The notes beneath the pieces are model-generated. The model was not told where the DNA came from. It did not search any database and was given only the letters and a program-made list of their open reading frames with translations. DNA of 36,984 nt from Pseudocolwellia sp. AS88 (lineage in GTDB: Bacteria; Pseudomonadota; Gammaproteobacteria; Enterobacterales; Alteromonadaceae): assembly GCF_030551755.1 (NCBI RefSeq), contig NZ_JAUPEC010000033.1, positions 1 through 36,984 on the forward strand, given 5' to 3'. Made by a program: the position numbers and the translations under genes. The first letter of the stretch is position 1. Each line of letters opens with the position of its first letter. Positions 19,645-29,855 of the stretch are shown here, one piece after another.

Positions 19645-20229
19645 CTAATTAATAAATGCATTAATAACAATTTGACGGCGTTTTGTGGTTGCTGTGCCAC
19701 AATTCTCTCCAAATTCATCATTACTGGTAGCTCCATCGGAGGTTTCTTCTCGCCCTTCCCAACTAATCGCAACGGTGACATTACTGTTTGAATGATTTAT
19801 ACAACCAACAACTTCACTCAGGCCTCCAATATTTGCATTAATATTTTTTGAATCGGCACCAATTAAACTCTGCTCCCATTCATATAAATCATTAGTAATT
19901 AATTCAGTTGGCGTACACAAAGATGTAGACAAATCACATCTATTACCTGGGGCGCTTAATGGGTTAATACCATAATTACCGTTATACCCGTTGAGTACAT
20001 TTGAGCCTACTTGAGCATCATTACCTCGCATACGCTCAATAATATTCTGTGCATATGCAGAAGCTAATGAGCGTTGCATAGCATCAAAACTACCTTTTTT
20101 AGCTGATGCTTGCATAGCAACTGCCCCTAAAATTCCTGTTGATAAAATAAATAAAGCAACAAGCACTTCTATTAAGGTAAAACCTCTATTAGACGTTTTG
20201 TTATATTGAAATAATAAATAAGAGCGCAA
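19645..20229 (-). CDS. pilV: Minor pilin PilV
   Basis: A 194-residue minor pilin, the GspI counterpart. The prepilin site is NRG16^FTLIE, followed by VLVALFILSTGILGAVAMQASAKKGSFDAMQRSLA..AQNIIERMRGN, typical of PilV. There is no ATG ahead of the cleavage site. The longest frame starts at a TTG at 20244, but AGGTG at 20237-20241 sits 8 bases before a second in-frame TTG at 20229, which I take as the start. It is the first gene of the pilV-W-X-Y1-E operon. TTG initiation may keep its level low, which suits a tip subunit. Confidence 0.9.
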   Translation of the reverse strand: MRSYLLFQYNKTSNRGFTLIEVLVALFILSTGILGAVAMQASAKKGSFDAMQRSLASAYAQNIIERMRGNDAQVGSNVLNGYNGNYGINPLSAPGNRCDLSTSLCTPTELITNDLYEWEQSLIGADSKNINANIGGLSEVVGCINHSNSNVTVAISWEGREETSDGATSNDEFGENCGTATTKRRQIVINAFIN

Positions 20230-20588
20230 ATTATGACACCTCAAATGTTAGAAGGTTTACATGATAAAGGTCTAAATAATTATCACGAATATTTAAGGAG
20301 GATTTTGTTAGCGGCAACAAAGTAAATGAGCATTGGTTTATAGAAACCAATGCCTTTGAGAGAAAGTTATATGTGTTAAAAATCACTAAAGTGAACCGCA
20401 TTAACTCATACCTTAATATCCATATCTAAGCAGTTTTCCATTAAATATTATGTTATCACTACTTGAAGTTTACGTAATAAAAACTAAGACTTACATAAAA
20501 ACATTTTATATACAAAATTTTATAACTAGATTAACAAAATACTAACCCAATTAACAAATAGTTCTTTTTTTATACAACCACATCAAGG
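20230..20588. other. Gene-free region between pilV and ispH
   Basis: About 360 AT-rich bases. It must hold the pilV operon promoter and the ispH operon end. A hairpin at 20330-20353 is listed separately. On the + strand a perfect AAGGAGG (20295-20301) precedes a TTG-started frame of only six codons; I do not call a gene. I see no tRNA or clear promoter. Confidence 0.5.
20330..20353 (-). terminator. Candidate terminator of the ribF-ispH operon
   Basis: GCATTGGTTT (20330-20339) pairs perfectly with AAACCAATGC (20344-20353) around ATAG. Read on the minus strand it is followed by TCATTTACTTTGTT, T-rich but interrupted. It lies about 235 bases past the ispH stop, so an earlier end is possible. 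Confidence 0.45.
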
Positions 20589-21518
20589 TTAACGCAATTC
20601 AATTGGAACTGCAAATACTGTATTTTCTTCTCGCCCTGGGTATTCAACAACTTCTTTACCACCATAACTTTTAAGGGTTTCTATTACCTGATTAACAAGA
20701 ATTTCAGGTGCGGATGCCCCAGCAGTTACACCTACATGCTTAATATTTTCTATCCACTGTGGAAGAATATCTTCAGCTGTATCTATTAAGTAAGATGTAG
20801 TCCCTATTTTTTCTGCAAGTTCTCTTAGGCGATTTGAATTAGAGCTATTCTTAGCGCCAACTACTAGAAGTAACTCTACTTGATTTGCGATTGAACGCAC
20901 AGCATCTTGACGGTTTTGAGTGGCATAACAAATATCATCTTTTCGCGGACCTTCAATGTGCTTATATTTTTTCTGCAAAGCATCAATCACATCGCTGGTG
21001 TCATCTACGGATAAAGTGGTTTGACTACAAAAATATAATTCATTAGGGTTCTTTACTGATAATGATTCTACATCATCAACAGATTCAACTAAGTATATAC
21101 CGCCAATGTCACTTTCATATTGCCCCATGGTACCTTCAACTTCAGGATGCCCCGCATGCCCAATAAGAATACATTCAACATTTTTACGACTTGCTCGTGA
21201 TACTTCCATATGTACTTTAGTGACTAATGGACAAGTAGCATCAAATACTTTTAAACCTCGATCTTTTGCTTTATTACGTACTGCCTTAGAAACACCATGT
21301 GCACTAAAAATTACTGTACTGTCATCAGGGATCTCATCTAACTCATCAACAAAAACAGCACCGCGGTCTTTTAAGCCATTAACAACAAACTTGTTATGTA
21401 CAACTTCATGGCGAACATAAATAGGTGCGTCAAATAAGTCTAATGCACGATCAACAATACTAATTGCTCGGTCGACACCAGCACAAAAGCCTCTTGGGTT
21501 TGCTAATATAATTTCCAT
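20589..21518 (-). CDS. ispH: 4-hydroxy-3-methylbut-2-enyl diphosphate reductase
   Basis: A 309-residue cytoplasmic iron-sulfur enzyme, last step of the MEP pathway, reducing HMBPP to isopentenyl and dimethylallyl diphosphate. The three cluster cysteines are C12 (GFCAGV), C96 (DATCPLV) and C197 ([10 protein letters not shown]). Other active-site stretches, RHEVVHN and FSAHGVS, are intact. It is the last gene of ribF-ileS-lspA-fkpB-ispH, 21 bases after fkpB, in the E. coli order. In Pseudomonas ispH also borders the fimU-pilE minor pilin cluster, so this junction is an old one. Confidence 0.98.
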   Translation of the reverse strand: MEIILANPRGFCAGVDRAISIVDRALDLFDAPIYVRHEVVHNKFVVNGLKDRGAVFVDELDEIPDDSTVIFSAHGVSKAVRNKAKDRGLKVFDATCPLVTKVHMEVSRASRKNVECILIGHAGHPEVEGTMGQYESDIGGIYLVESVDDVESLSVKNPNELYFCSQTTLSVDDTSDVIDALQKKYKHIEGPRKDDICYATQNRQDAVRSIANQVELLLVVGAKNSSNSNRLRELAEKIGTTSYLIDTAEDILPQWIENIKHVGVTAGASAPEILVNQVIETLKSYGGKEVVEYPGREENTVFAVPIELR

Positions 21519-21539
21519 GGTATTCTCTATTATTCTGGA

Positions 21540-21971
21540 CTATTGAATTTCGATAACGTCAATAACAAAAGTTACGTCTTGCCCAGCTAATGGGTGATTA
21601 AAATCTACTGTAACTGAAGTACCTGAGACATCAGTGATCATACCTGGCAGCTCTCCACCTGGCTGAGTAAAGGTAATAATGCTCCCTACCTTGGCCGGTG
21701 TTTCACTATCAAATTTAGTGATATCAACATAATGAATGTTATCAGGGTTTTTATCACCAAAGGCATCAGCTGATTTAAGTGAAAACTCTTTCGATTCACC
21801 TTCTTTTAACCCAAGTAGATTAGCTTCAAATGCTGGAGAGATACTTTGATCTCCCATAATTATTTTAGCGGGTTTGTTATTTACTTTAGTACTATCCGCA
21901 GCTGAACCGTCAGATAGTTTCATTGTTATGTGAACAATGATGTTAGAATTTTCTTTAATTACTTTCGACAT
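21540..21971 (-). CDS. fkpB: FKBP-type peptidyl-prolyl isomerase, SlpA type
   Basis: A 143-residue cytoplasmic FKBP that catalyses cis/trans isomerisation of Xaa-Pro bonds and can act as a chaperone. The first 40 residues and the last 25 form the FKBP domain, with the inserted-in-flap (IF) domain between, marked by AFGDKNPDNIHYVDITKF; the closing NHPLAGQDVTF is the SlyD/SlpA signature. It lacks the His-rich tail of SlyD. AAGGT precedes the ATG by about 6 bases. It is located between lspA and ispH as in E. coli. Confidence 0.93.
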   Translation of the reverse strand: MSKVIKENSNIIVHITMKLSDGSAADSTKVNNKPAKIIMGDQSISPAFEANLLGLKEGESKEFSLKSADAFGDKNPDNIHYVDITKFDSETPAKVGSIITFTQPGGELPGMITDVSGTSVTVDFNHPLAGQDVTFVIDVIEIQ

Positions 21972-21982
21972 GATTTACCTTT

Positions 21983-22489
21983 TTACTTTTTATTAATTGC
22001 ATTAGCTTTATTATTATTTTTGAACGAATCAAAAATCATCAGAGCTGCACCAATAAAAATCATTGAATCAGCAACATTAAAAGCAGGCCAATGATTATTG
22101 CCAATGTAGAAATCTAAAAAGTCGATAACATAACCGAATAGAACTCTATCAATTAAGTTTCCTAAAGCACCACTTAGTAATAAAGCAAAAGCAATACCTA
22201 ATAGTTTTTGGTTTTTAGGTGTTTTAGCTAACCAAACAATAAAAACAATACTCGCTATAGCAGCAATACTCGTAAAGAACCATCTTTGCCAACCTCCTTG
22301 GTCAGCTAAAAAACTGAATGCCGCGCCAAGATTATGCACATAGGTAATACTAAAAAAAGAGAACACTTTAATTGACTCGTAAAGCTCCATAGAGTCAACA
22401 ACTAGATATTTCGTTACTTGATCTACAATCAAACACAACAGAGTTAACCACAACCAACTTAACCCTGTATTCATTGCATTTTTTATCAT
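21983..22489 (-). CDS. lspA: Lipoprotein signal peptidase (signal peptidase II)
   Basis: A 168-residue inner membrane aspartyl protease that removes signal peptides from diacylglyceryl-modified prolipoproteins, such as BamD and the thioredoxin lipoprotein in this window. Four membrane helices are visible. The catalytic pair is D123 (GYVIDFLD) and D141 (FNVADS), the same numbers as in E. coli; the conserved VDQVTK, NLGAAFS and GALGNLIDR motifs are all present. The operon order ileS-lspA-fkpB matches E. coli. Confidence 0.97.
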   Translation of the reverse strand: MIKNAMNTGLSWLWLTLLCLIVDQVTKYLVVDSMELYESIKVFSFFSITYVHNLGAAFSFLADQGGWQRWFFTSIAAIASIVFIVWLAKTPKNQKLLGIAFALLLSGALGNLIDRVLFGYVIDFLDFYIGNNHWPAFNVADSMIFIGAALMIFDSFKNNNKANAINKK

Positions 22490-22615
22490 TAAAGACTACA
22501 ACCTTTTTAAAGAATGAAATTAATGTCTAAATATAAAACAAGCGTACATTAACAGATAACATACGCTTATTTCTTAATATATTTAGCCACTTTATATGAC
22601 TTTTATACTATCAAG

Positions 22616-25453
22616 TTATGCAAACTTACGCTCTTCGCCTGAACCATCTACGTTAGTTACACAGCGAACACATAACTCTGGATGTGCTTCTATTTGACCA
22701 ACATCATCAGTAAAATGCCAACAACGGTCACATTTGCTACCTGATGCTGGAGCCACTGATAACCATAAACCGGTAACGTCAGTTTCAATCATACCTTCAG
22801 GTGCAGAAGTCACTAGCTCAACTGTTGCTGATGAAGTAATTAAAACAAAACGTAACTCTTCTTCAAGTTGTTTTAGCTTATCTACAATGTTTGCGGTTGC
22901 ATAAAGAGTTACTGAAGCCTCTAATGCTTTACCCACTGTTTTTTCTTTACGTGCCGCTTCTAGTGCCTTATTAACTTCTGTTTTAATTAATAAAATCTCT
23001 GCCCAAAACTCATCATCAAATGATGCATCTTTAGGTAATTTAGCTAACCCGTCAAACCAAACATCAGTAAACACAAATTCATCTCTTTCTGCATTAGCAG
23101 GCTTAGGTAATGCCTGCCAAATTTCTTGTGCTGTAAAAGATAAAACTGGTGCCATCCAGCGAGTCATAGCTTCAGCAATTAAATACATTGCTGTTTGACA
23201 TGAACGACGAGCAACACTATTACTTTTCGCTGTGTATTGTCTATCTTTGATAATATCAAGATAAAAACCACCTAGCTCGGTTGTACAGAAGTTCATTAAC
23301 TTATGAACAACTACATGAAACTCATAATCGTTATAAGCTTTTTCGATATCAGTTTGTAACTGAGCTGCCTGCCCTACTACCCAACGGTCTAATGCAACCA
23401 TGTCATCAATAGCAATTGAGTCTTGCTTAGGATCAAAACCGTTTAAGTTAGCTAATAAAAAGCGAGATGTGTTACGAATTCTTCGGTAAGCATCAGCTTG
23501 ACGTTTGAAAATTTCATCTGAAACAGTAATCTCTTGTGTGTAGTTAACTGAGGCTACCCACAATCTTAAAATATCAGCACCTAACTTATTGGTGATCTCT
23601 GAAGGCGTTATTACATTGCCTAACGACTTAGACATTTTGTGACCATTAACATCAACAGTAAAACCATGAGTTAATACTTCACGATAAGGTGCTTTACCTG
23701 TCATAGCGACTGAAGACATCATTGATGACATAAACCAGCCTCTATGCTGATCCGAACCTTCTAGGTATAAATCGGCTATATCATCAAACTCTTCACGTGC
23801 ATCTATAACAGAGGAGTGAGTTGTTCCTGAGTCAAACCAAACATCTAAAGTATCTGGTACTTTTACAAAATCATTCGCATCATCACCAATCAGATCTTTA
23901 GCATCCAAATCGAACCATGCTTGAATACCTGATTTTTCAACTTTCTGAGCAATTTCTTCTATTAATTCAATACTACGAGGATGCAATGCACCTGTATCTT
24001 TATGAATAAATAAAGCAATAGGTACACCCCAAGTACGTTGACGAGAAATACACCAATCAGGTCTACCTTCAACCATTTTTTCAATACGGCTTTGACCCCA
24101 ATCAGGGATCCATTTGGTTTTTGCTATTTCACTTAGTGAATCTTGACGCAAACCTTTTTTGTCCATACTGATAAACCATTGAGGTGTCGCACGGAAAATA
24201 ATAGGCGTTTTATGTCTCCAACAATGTGGATAAGAATGTTCCAGTGCATGATGATGCAATAACGCCCCTTTTTCAGTAAGCACTTCTACTACTGATGCAT
24301 TCGCTTTAAATACATGTTGCCCAGCAAATAACGGTGTATCTTCAAGATAAACACCATTAGCTCCAACCGGATTATAAATTTCTAAACCATATTGTTTACT
24401 TACGTTGAAATCGTCTACACCATGACCACCCGCAGTATGAACACAACCAGTACCAGAATCAGTAGTTACATGTTCGCCACATACAACAGGAACTTCAATG
24501 TCATAAAAAGGATGTTTTAAAGCAACTAAATCAAGGTCTGCACCTTTACAAAAACCTAATGCATGATATTTAGTGATGCCATATCTATCCATACATGATT
24601 GAACAAGTTCAGAAGCTAGGATCAACCTTTGTTTACCCGATTCCGTTTCACATTGAACTAATGTGTACTCAACTTCAGGGTGAACAGATACAGCACGGTT
24701 AGCTGGCAAAGTCCAAGGTGTTGTGGTCCAAATAGCAATACTAATTTCGCCCTCACCTTCATGATTTTCAGGATGAGAAAACTTATCAGCAATACTTTGA
24801 TCTTTAACTAAAAAACTAACATCTATAGCAGGAGATTGTTTATCTTTGTATTCAACTTCAGCTTCAGCCAAAGCAGAACCACAATCAGTACACCAATGAA
24901 CAGGTTTAAAACCTTGCTGTAAATGACCATTCTCAGCAATTTTTCCTAAAGCACGAATAATATTCGCTTCAGTACCAAAATCCATAGTCAAGTAAGGTTT
25001 TTCCCAATCAGCAAAAACACCTAATCTTTTGAAATCAGCTTTTTGACCATTAACTTGCTTAGTTGCATACTCACGACATTTTTCTCTAAATTGAGCCGCT
25101 GTAACTTTATGTCCTGGCTTACCTATTTTCTTTTCAACCATTAATTCTATAGGCAGCCCATGACAATCCCAGCCTGGAACATACGGAGAATTAAAATCAG
25201 ATAAAGTTTTAGATTTAACAATAATATCTTTAAGAATTTTATTTACTGAGTGTCCTAAATGAATGTCGCCATTCGCATAAGGAGGTCCGTCATGCAGAAT
25301 AAATGATTTTTTGCCTTTTTTAGCTGCACGAATTTTTCCGTATAAATCTTTTTCGGCCCACTCTTTTAGCATGTTAGGTTCGCGGTTTGCCATGTTCCCT
25401 TTCATTGGAAACGAAGTATCTGGCAAATTTAGGGTATGCTTATAATCACTCAT
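22616..25453 (-). CDS. ileS: Isoleucyl-tRNA synthetase
   Basis: A 945-residue class I synthetase that charges tRNA-Ile and edits mischarged valine. The HIGH-type motif is HLGH at 65-68 ([13 protein letters not shown]) and the KMSKS loop is at 606-610. The CP1 editing domain lies between, with [15 protein letters not shown] and [16 protein letters not shown]. The C-terminal zinc site has C908, C911, C928 and C931. These features and length fit the bacterial IleS1 type (E. coli 938), which is mupirocin-sensitive; the IleS2 type lacks this form. It is second in the ribF-ispH operon. Confidence 0.99.
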   Translation of the reverse strand: MSDYKHTLNLPDTSFPMKGNMANREPNMLKEWAEKDLYGKIRAAKKGKKSFILHDGPPYANGDIHLGHSVNKILKDIIVKSKTLSDFNSPYVPGWDCHGLPIELMVEKKIGKPGHKVTAAQFREKCREYATKQVNGQKADFKRLGVFADWEKPYLTMDFGTEANIIRALGKIAENGHLQQGFKPVHWCTDCGSALAEAEVEYKDKQSPAIDVSFLVKDQSIADKFSHPENHEGEGEISIAIWTTTPWTLPANRAVSVHPEVEYTLVQCETESGKQRLILASELVQSCMDRYGITKYHALGFCKGADLDLVALKHPFYDIEVPVVCGEHVTTDSGTGCVHTAGGHGVDDFNVSKQYGLEIYNPVGANGVYLEDTPLFAGQHVFKANASVVEVLTEKGALLHHHALEHSYPHCWRHKTPIIFRATPQWFISMDKKGLRQDSLSEIAKTKWIPDWGQSRIEKMVEGRPDWCISRQRTWGVPIALFIHKDTGALHPRSIELIEEIAQKVEKSGIQAWFDLDAKDLIGDDANDFVKVPDTLDVWFDSGTTHSSVIDAREEFDDIADLYLEGSDQHRGWFMSSMMSSVAMTGKAPYREVLTHGFTVDVNGHKMSKSLGNVITPSEITNKLGADILRLWVASVNYTQEITVSDEIFKRQADAYRRIRNTSRFLLANLNGFDPKQDSIAIDDMVALDRWVVGQAAQLQTDIEKAYNDYEFHVVVHKLMNFCTTELGGFYLDIIKDRQYTAKSNSVARRSCQTAMYLIAEAMTRWMAPVLSFTAQEIWQALPKPANAERDEFVFTDVWFDGLAKLPKDASFDDEFWAEILLIKTEVNKALEAARKEKTVGKALEASVTLYATANIVDKLKQLEEELRFVLITSSATVELVTSAPEGMIETDVTGLWLSVAPASGSKCDRCWHFTDDVGQIEAHPELCVRCVTNVDGSGEERKFA

Positions 25454-25539
25454 TTAAATTTATATCCACTCGTATTTTAGTTAACGTTCACGATTCACTG
25501 CTACGGTTAACTTTAAAAATTAATATATGTGCGACCACT

Positions 25540-26472
25540 TTATACACTTAACGCTTGAACAAATTGACGAGCTTGCTCGCTATCAATCACTATTTGTTCT
25601 GTTAAGGCAGAAAGAGAATCAAATTTCATTTCTTTTCTTAATTTTTTCAGCAATATCACTTCAATTGTTTGACCATAAAGATCAAAATCAAAATCAAAAA
25701 TATGTACTTCTAACTGCTGTCTTATACCTGCGACTGTTGGTCTAGAGCCTATATTAGCGACTCCAAAAAACAATCCATCATCGGTTTTTACTTTAACCGC
25801 ATACACACCATTAACAGGTGAAACACGTCTTTTTAATTTAACATTCGCCGTAGGAAAACCTAATTGACGGCCTCTTTTATCGCCATGAAAAACCCGACCT
25901 ATTATTGAATAAGGTCGACCAAGCATCATTTCAGCTTGCTCTAAATCATCTTTTTCAAGAGCCTTACGTATTTCTGTACTACTGATCCTTTGATCGAGTA
26001 TCTTATAACTCGCAGTATCTGAAACATGAAAACCAGAAGCCTTTCCAGCTTCAAGCAACATGTTGTAATTACCTTTACGGTTTTTTCCGAATCTAAAGTC
26101 ATCACCAACAATCAAACTTTTAATACCCAACTTCTGTACTAATAAATCTTCAATAAAACTTTCTGCTGATTGCGTTGCAAACTTCAAATTAAAATTTACA
26201 CAAATTAATCTCTCGACACCTAACGAAGCCAACAATGTATATTTATCTCTTAATCTACATAACCTAGCAGGTGCTGTTTCTGGAGAAAACAACTCTCGAG
26301 GCTGAGGTTCAAATACCATAACGGCTGCTGTGCAATTAAGTTCTTTTGCTTGTTTTATTAATGCATTAATCACTTCTTTATGGCCTAAGTGAACGCCATC
26401 AAAGTTACCTATAGTTAGTACACAGCCATTATGCTCTGGTTGTATATTATGTATACCGCGTATTAACTGCAT
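25540..26472 (-). CDS. ribF: Bifunctional riboflavin kinase / FAD synthetase
   Basis: A 310-residue enzyme making FMN from riboflavin and then FAD. The N-terminal nucleotidyltransferase domain shows GNFDGVHLGHKEVI (22-35) and the ISSTEIRKAL motif. The C-terminal flavokinase domain starts at about 185 with GRVFHGDKRGRQLGFPTANV, where the PTAN motif binds metal-ATP. Length matches E. coli RibF (313). It is the first gene of the ribF-ileS-lspA-fkpB-ispH cluster, 186 bases after murJ. Confidence 0.98.
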   Translation of the reverse strand: MQLIRGIHNIQPEHNGCVLTIGNFDGVHLGHKEVINALIKQAKELNCTAAVMVFEPQPRELFSPETAPARLCRLRDKYTLLASLGVERLICVNFNLKFATQSAESFIEDLLVQKLGIKSLIVGDDFRFGKNRKGNYNMLLEAGKASGFHVSDTASYKILDQRISSTEIRKALEKDDLEQAEMMLGRPYSIIGRVFHGDKRGRQLGFPTANVKLKRRVSPVNGVYAVKVKTDDGLFFGVANIGSRPTVAGIRQQLEVHIFDFDFDLYGQTIEVILLKKLRKEMKFDSLSALTEQIVIDSEQARQFVQALSV

Positions 26473-26658
26473 TTATTAAAAAAACCTTTTTTAACTAAAC
26501 TTTTATTGAACTTCAATTATCTATCAAGAAAAACCGAGAAATTATATATTACTCAACCCTAAGAATCAGCATCTGAACGCAATTTCATCACATTTATTTA
26601 CGATCGAGTCATTTTAAGTCATCGCCAAAGGAGAATTATCTTTATCTATCAATAAAAC

Positions 26659-28227
26659 TTAGGGTAATACTTTGATATCTTTCATTCTAATCCCGAATAA
26701 AATAATAGAAAAAAAGTAACTTATTACACCCAAGCTAATACAAATAATCAGTTGAATAAGTTGTTCAAGTTTAGTCATATTTAACCATTCAATAAATGGA
26801 GGTGAAATTAGATAAACAACAACGCCCATAACACCAGCAGAAATAATAATTCGCGCCATAAACCATAATGCTTTCGAAGATAAACTAAAAACATTTTGAT
26901 TCCTTAATCCTCTGTATAGTAGAAAGGCATTTAAAGACGCCGACATAGTTGTCGCTATGGCTAAACCAACGTAACCAAAGAATGGTGCCAACATCAAATT
27001 AAACGCCATATTAGCTACCATAGCTTTGATACCGATAATTACAGGGGTTTTAGTATCTTGACGAGCATAATAAGCTGGAGCCAAAATCTTAATAAACATG
27101 AAACTGATCAAGCCAGATAAATATGCAAAAAGAGCGTATGAAACATTAAGTACCGTTTGTTCAGAGAATTCTCCACGCATAAACAAAACCATAACAATAG
27201 GTTGAGCTAGTACCATAAGACCAGCCAAAGCAGGCCAACCAAACAAAGAAACTATTTTAAGCCCCCATTCAACAGTATCTCGAAACTCTCCAGAGCTTTG
27301 TTTAGCATGTAGTTTTGATAAGCTTGGTAAAATAACGGTAGCGATACCGATACCAAATAAACCAAGTGGAAACTCTAAAAGTCTATCAGCGTAATACAAC
27401 CAACTAATCGAGCCTGTGACTAGAACACTGGCAATAAGTGTATCTAGTAATAAATTAATTTGTGTAACGGAAACACCAAATAACGCTGGCACAATGAGTT
27501 TTCTAATTTTACTAACACCTTTCGAATTCCAAGCCCACTTAGGTTTAACTAGTGCTCCAGCCTGTATTAAAAAAGGAATTTGAAACATAAACTGCACTAC
27601 CCCACCAACAAAAACACCAATTGCTAAGGCATAAGCGGGGTTAGGCATTATAGGAGATAGGAATATTGCACATGTAATAATGCAAATATTAAGTAATACC
27701 GGCGTGAAAGAAGAAACAGCAAACTTACCTAAAGTATTTAAAATAGCTCCCGCCAGTGCAGTGAAACTAACAAAAAATAGATAAGGAAATGTTATCTTTA
27801 ATAAAAATGAAGCAAGTTCAAATTGCTCAGCTTTAGGTCCATCATGTAACCAATCCCAAAACCAACCAAAACCAAATAAAATAACAAAAAGAGGTGAAGC
27901 AATAACACCTACAAGCGTCACTAACGTAACTAATACACCTAAAGTCCCGGACACTTGAGCAATAAGCTGTCGTGTTTCAGGTCCTAACTTATCACCATCT
28001 TTAGCATGATATTCACTGAGTACAGGAACAAAAGCTTGAGCAAATGCACCTTCTGCAAACAATCGTCTTAAAAAGTTAGGGATCTTATTTGCAAAAAAGA
28101 ATACATCAGCAGCTACACCGGCTCCCATAACATTAGCAATCACAACATCTCGTATTAATCCAAGCACTCGTGAGACAAGTGTCATAATACTAACAATCAA
28201 TCCTGATTTAATGAGTTTCTTACTCAA
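26659..28227 (-). CDS. murJ: Lipid II flippase MurJ (MviN)
   Basis: A 522-residue multipass inner membrane protein that flips lipid II to the periplasmic face for peptidoglycan synthesis. About 14 hydrophobic helices are visible, and the N-terminal family stretch SRVLGLIRDVVIANVMGAG and FANKIPNFLRRLFAEGAFAQAFVPVL are conserved. The longest frame begins at ATG 28260, but GGGAAG (28234-28239) lies 6 bases before an in-frame TTG at 28227 (MSKKLIKSG...), which gives the usual length and which I prefer. It is upstream of ribF and divergent from rpsT. Confidence 0.96.
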   Translation of the reverse strand: MSKKLIKSGLIVSIMTLVSRVLGLIRDVVIANVMGAGVAADVFFFANKIPNFLRRLFAEGAFAQAFVPVLSEYHAKDGDKLGPETRQLIAQVSGTLGVLVTLVTLVGVIASPLFVILFGFGWFWDWLHDGPKAEQFELASFLLKITFPYLFFVSFTALAGAILNTLGKFAVSSFTPVLLNICIITCAIFLSPIMPNPAYALAIGVFVGGVVQFMFQIPFLIQAGALVKPKWAWNSKGVSKIRKLIVPALFGVSVTQINLLLDTLIASVLVTGSISWLYYADRLLEFPLGLFGIGIATVILPSLSKLHAKQSSGEFRDTVEWGLKIVSLFGWPALAGLMVLAQPIVMVLFMRGEFSEQTVLNVSYALFAYLSGLISFMFIKILAPAYYARQDTKTPVIIGIKAMVANMAFNLMLAPFFGYVGLAIATTMSASLNAFLLYRGLRNQNVFSLSSKALWFMARIIISAGVMGVVVYLISPPFIEWLNMTKLEQLIQLIICISLGVISYFFSIILFGIRMKDIKVLP

Positions 28228-28417
28228 AATAAACTTCCCATACCTGCTAATTCTTATCATTTAACCGAATCTATTATTATGCGTTTTTTTGATAAGGAGA
28301 AACAAGCGTTAAAATTAACTTAAACACCTATTTTAATTAGATTGTGATAAAATAAATATTCTACCTTTCTCTTTGGTTTTAAATTTCATACTAAAATTAA
28401 AAATAAAGCGAAATGGT

Positions 28418-28446
28418 TTGACAAACAGCTTTAAAACAGGCATATT
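28418..28446 (+). promoter_or_regulatory. Strong sigma70 promoter of rpsT
   Basis: TTGACA (28418-28423) matches the -35 consensus exactly and is followed by 17 bases and CATATT (28441-28446) as -10. Transcription would start near 28453, about 40 bases before the TTG start of rpsT. Confidence 0.75.
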
Positions 28447-28493
28447 TCGTCGCCTTAAATCTAGGCAATATTTATTAATTTTAGGAGTTCACC

Positions 28494-28754
28494 TTGGCTA
28501 ACTCAAAGTCTGCTAAGAAGCGCGCAGTACAATCTGAAAAGCGCCGTCAACACAATGCAAGCCGTCGTTCAATGATGCGCACATTACTTAAGAAAGTGAT
28601 CGGTGCTATCGAAGCCGGTGACAAAGAAACAGCAACTAAAGAATTTGCTTCTGCAACACCGATCTTAGATCGTTACGCAAGCAAAGGTCTTATTCACAAA
28701 AATAAAGCTGCTCGTAGCAAAAGTCGTTTAAACGCTGCTATTAAAGCTCTTTAG
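28494..28754 (+). CDS. rpsT: 30S ribosomal protein S20
   Basis: An 86-residue, very basic protein that binds 16S rRNA early in small-subunit assembly. [29 protein letters not shown] is the standard S20 N-terminus. The start codon is TTG, with AGGAG (28483-28487) 6 bases upstream. E. coli rpsT also starts with UUG, where the weak codon is part of autogenous control, so the same control is likely here. Own promoter and strong terminator make it monocistronic, divergent from murJ. Confidence 0.98.
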   Translation: MANSKSAKKRAVQSEKRRQHNASRRSMMRTLLKKVIGAIEAGDKETATKEFASATPILDRYASKGLIHKNKAARSKSRLNAAIKAL

Positions 28755-28771
28755 TTTTGTATTAAAGATTG

Positions 28772-28799
28772 AAAAACCGGCAATAGCCGGTTTTTTTTT
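28772..28799 (+). terminator. Strong intrinsic terminator of rpsT
   Basis: AAAAACCGGC (28772-28781) pairs with GCCGGTTTTT (28786-28795) around AATA, and the T-run continues to 28799. It starts 17 bases after the rpsT stop. Confidence 0.93.
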
Positions 28800-29234
28800 G
28801 TCTAAAATTTATTTCCTAAATAACCTTAGCTCGGATTAATGGGTTTTATATATTGTTGATTTATATTCTTATATTTAGCTTTATGCTGATAAAGATACTA
28901 AAAAAACTTTAATCTTACCTCAATGATAATATTTATGTGGTTATCAAGGCATTTTTATAAACCAATAGCTGGCTATTGGGCGTAAAAATACGGTTTTTTT
29001 TATTCCTGATAAAAACCAAGAACCTGCATCCATGCAGGCAACGTAGATAGGCGCTTAAATAGCATTATTGAGTAAAATAGCTTAACCCGAGCTGAGGTTA
29101 AATAATTAAATCCCTGTAAAACTTCCCATTCAACTGAACTCAGCTTTAACTAAAACTTCAATCCATAAATTAATTCTTAATCACTTTACTGATGCCTAAC
29201 AAACACCCAAGATCACTTTCTTATTTTAAACAAT
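28800..29234. other. Long gene-free stretch rich in inverted repeats
   Basis: Over 400 bases with no credible reading frame. It contains several short perfect inverted repeats: CCAATAG/CTATTGG near 28962-28979, CCTGCAT/ATGCAGG at 29023-29038, TTAACC/GGTTAA at 29082-29101, and AGCTGAG (29090-29096) with CTCAGCT (29139-29145). An eight-T run at 28994-29001 follows the first. It could be an intergenic repeat element or an uncharacterised RNA; I cannot decide from one copy. Confidence 0.45.
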
Positions 29235-29258
29235 AAAAAAGGAAGCTTTCGCTTCCTT
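29235..29258 (-). terminator. Intrinsic terminator of the DUF3010 gene
   Basis: On the minus strand AAGGAAGC-GAAA-GCTTCCTT (29258-29239) forms an 8-bp stem with a stable GAAA tetraloop, followed by a T-run (29240-29235), 25 bases after the gene end. Confidence 0.88.
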
Positions 29259-29282
29259 AAATAAATATACGTAATTAACTGA

Positions 29283-29729
29283 CTATACACTATTTGGATT
29301 AAACGCTGATTGTTCAAAATAAGAAAATACAGCTTCAAAAGCACCTTCTTGGTACTGTTTTAATCCTGTATCTCTAAAATCAATATCTACCTGACTTTTA
29401 GCTAAAGACTTCTTAATTTCAGTACCGGAAAGAATCTCAACAGCCAAGTCTTGAATTAATTGAATAGCAGCTTCTAATTTGAAGCCCACAGGTCCACCAG
29501 AAAACTTACCTTTTAAAGCACGACCGCGAATAACAACCTTATCTACCTTGTAATCTTCCATCAACTTAGCGAAAGTAAACTGAAACGTTCTTACTTGTTC
29601 TGCATCGCCAGCATCTGCTATTGATATTTTTTGTACTCGAAGATGAGGAATATCATATAATCCATTCTCTCTCGACATGATACAAACAATTGCATCATTA
29701 CCTTTTAACTCTACGCCACATATTCTCAT
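29283..29729 (-). CDS. DUF3010 family protein
   Basis: A 148-residue soluble protein without signal peptide or membrane segment. The sequence MRICGVELKGNDAIVC, the KVVIRGRALKGKFSGGPVGFKLEAAIQLI centre and a C-terminal AVFSYFEQSAF match the DUF3010 family, found in Vibrio, Shewanella and relatives. Its alternating beta strands and acidic residue after strand 1 recall an RNase H-like fold, but I cannot name catalytic residues and the family has no assigned role. It has its own terminator and GAGG 8 bases before the ATG. Confidence 0.85.
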   Translation of the reverse strand: MRICGVELKGNDAIVCIMSRENGLYDIPHLRVQKISIADAGDAEQVRTFQFTFAKLMEDYKVDKVVIRGRALKGKFSGGPVGFKLEAAIQLIQDLAVEILSGTEIKKSLAKSQVDIDFRDTGLKQYQEGAFEAVFSYFEQSAFNPNSV

Positions 29730-29797
29730 GTATAAAACCTCATTGAACTAATGGGGTTATTATAAAACAATTTTGCATTAAACGTCGTTACTTAGAT

Positions 29798-29830
29798 AAA
29801 AAAAGAGAACATCTTTTGAATGTTCTCTTT
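29798..29830 (-). terminator. Intrinsic terminator of the YggN-like gene
   Basis: AAAGAGAACAT (29802-29812) pairs perfectly with ATGTTCTCTTT (29820-29830), 11 bp with a 7-base loop. On the minus strand a seven-T run follows the stem. It starts 26 bases after the gene end. Confidence 0.9.
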
Positions 29831-29855
29831 CTTATGTGGATTTATACACTGAAAA

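Noticed and set aside
26465-26495. A/T hairpin TTAAAAAA/TTTTTTAA upstream of ribF as a terminator
   Set aside because: The stem contains almost only A-T pairs with a 3-base loop and would not be stable enough; it also lies close to the ribF start.
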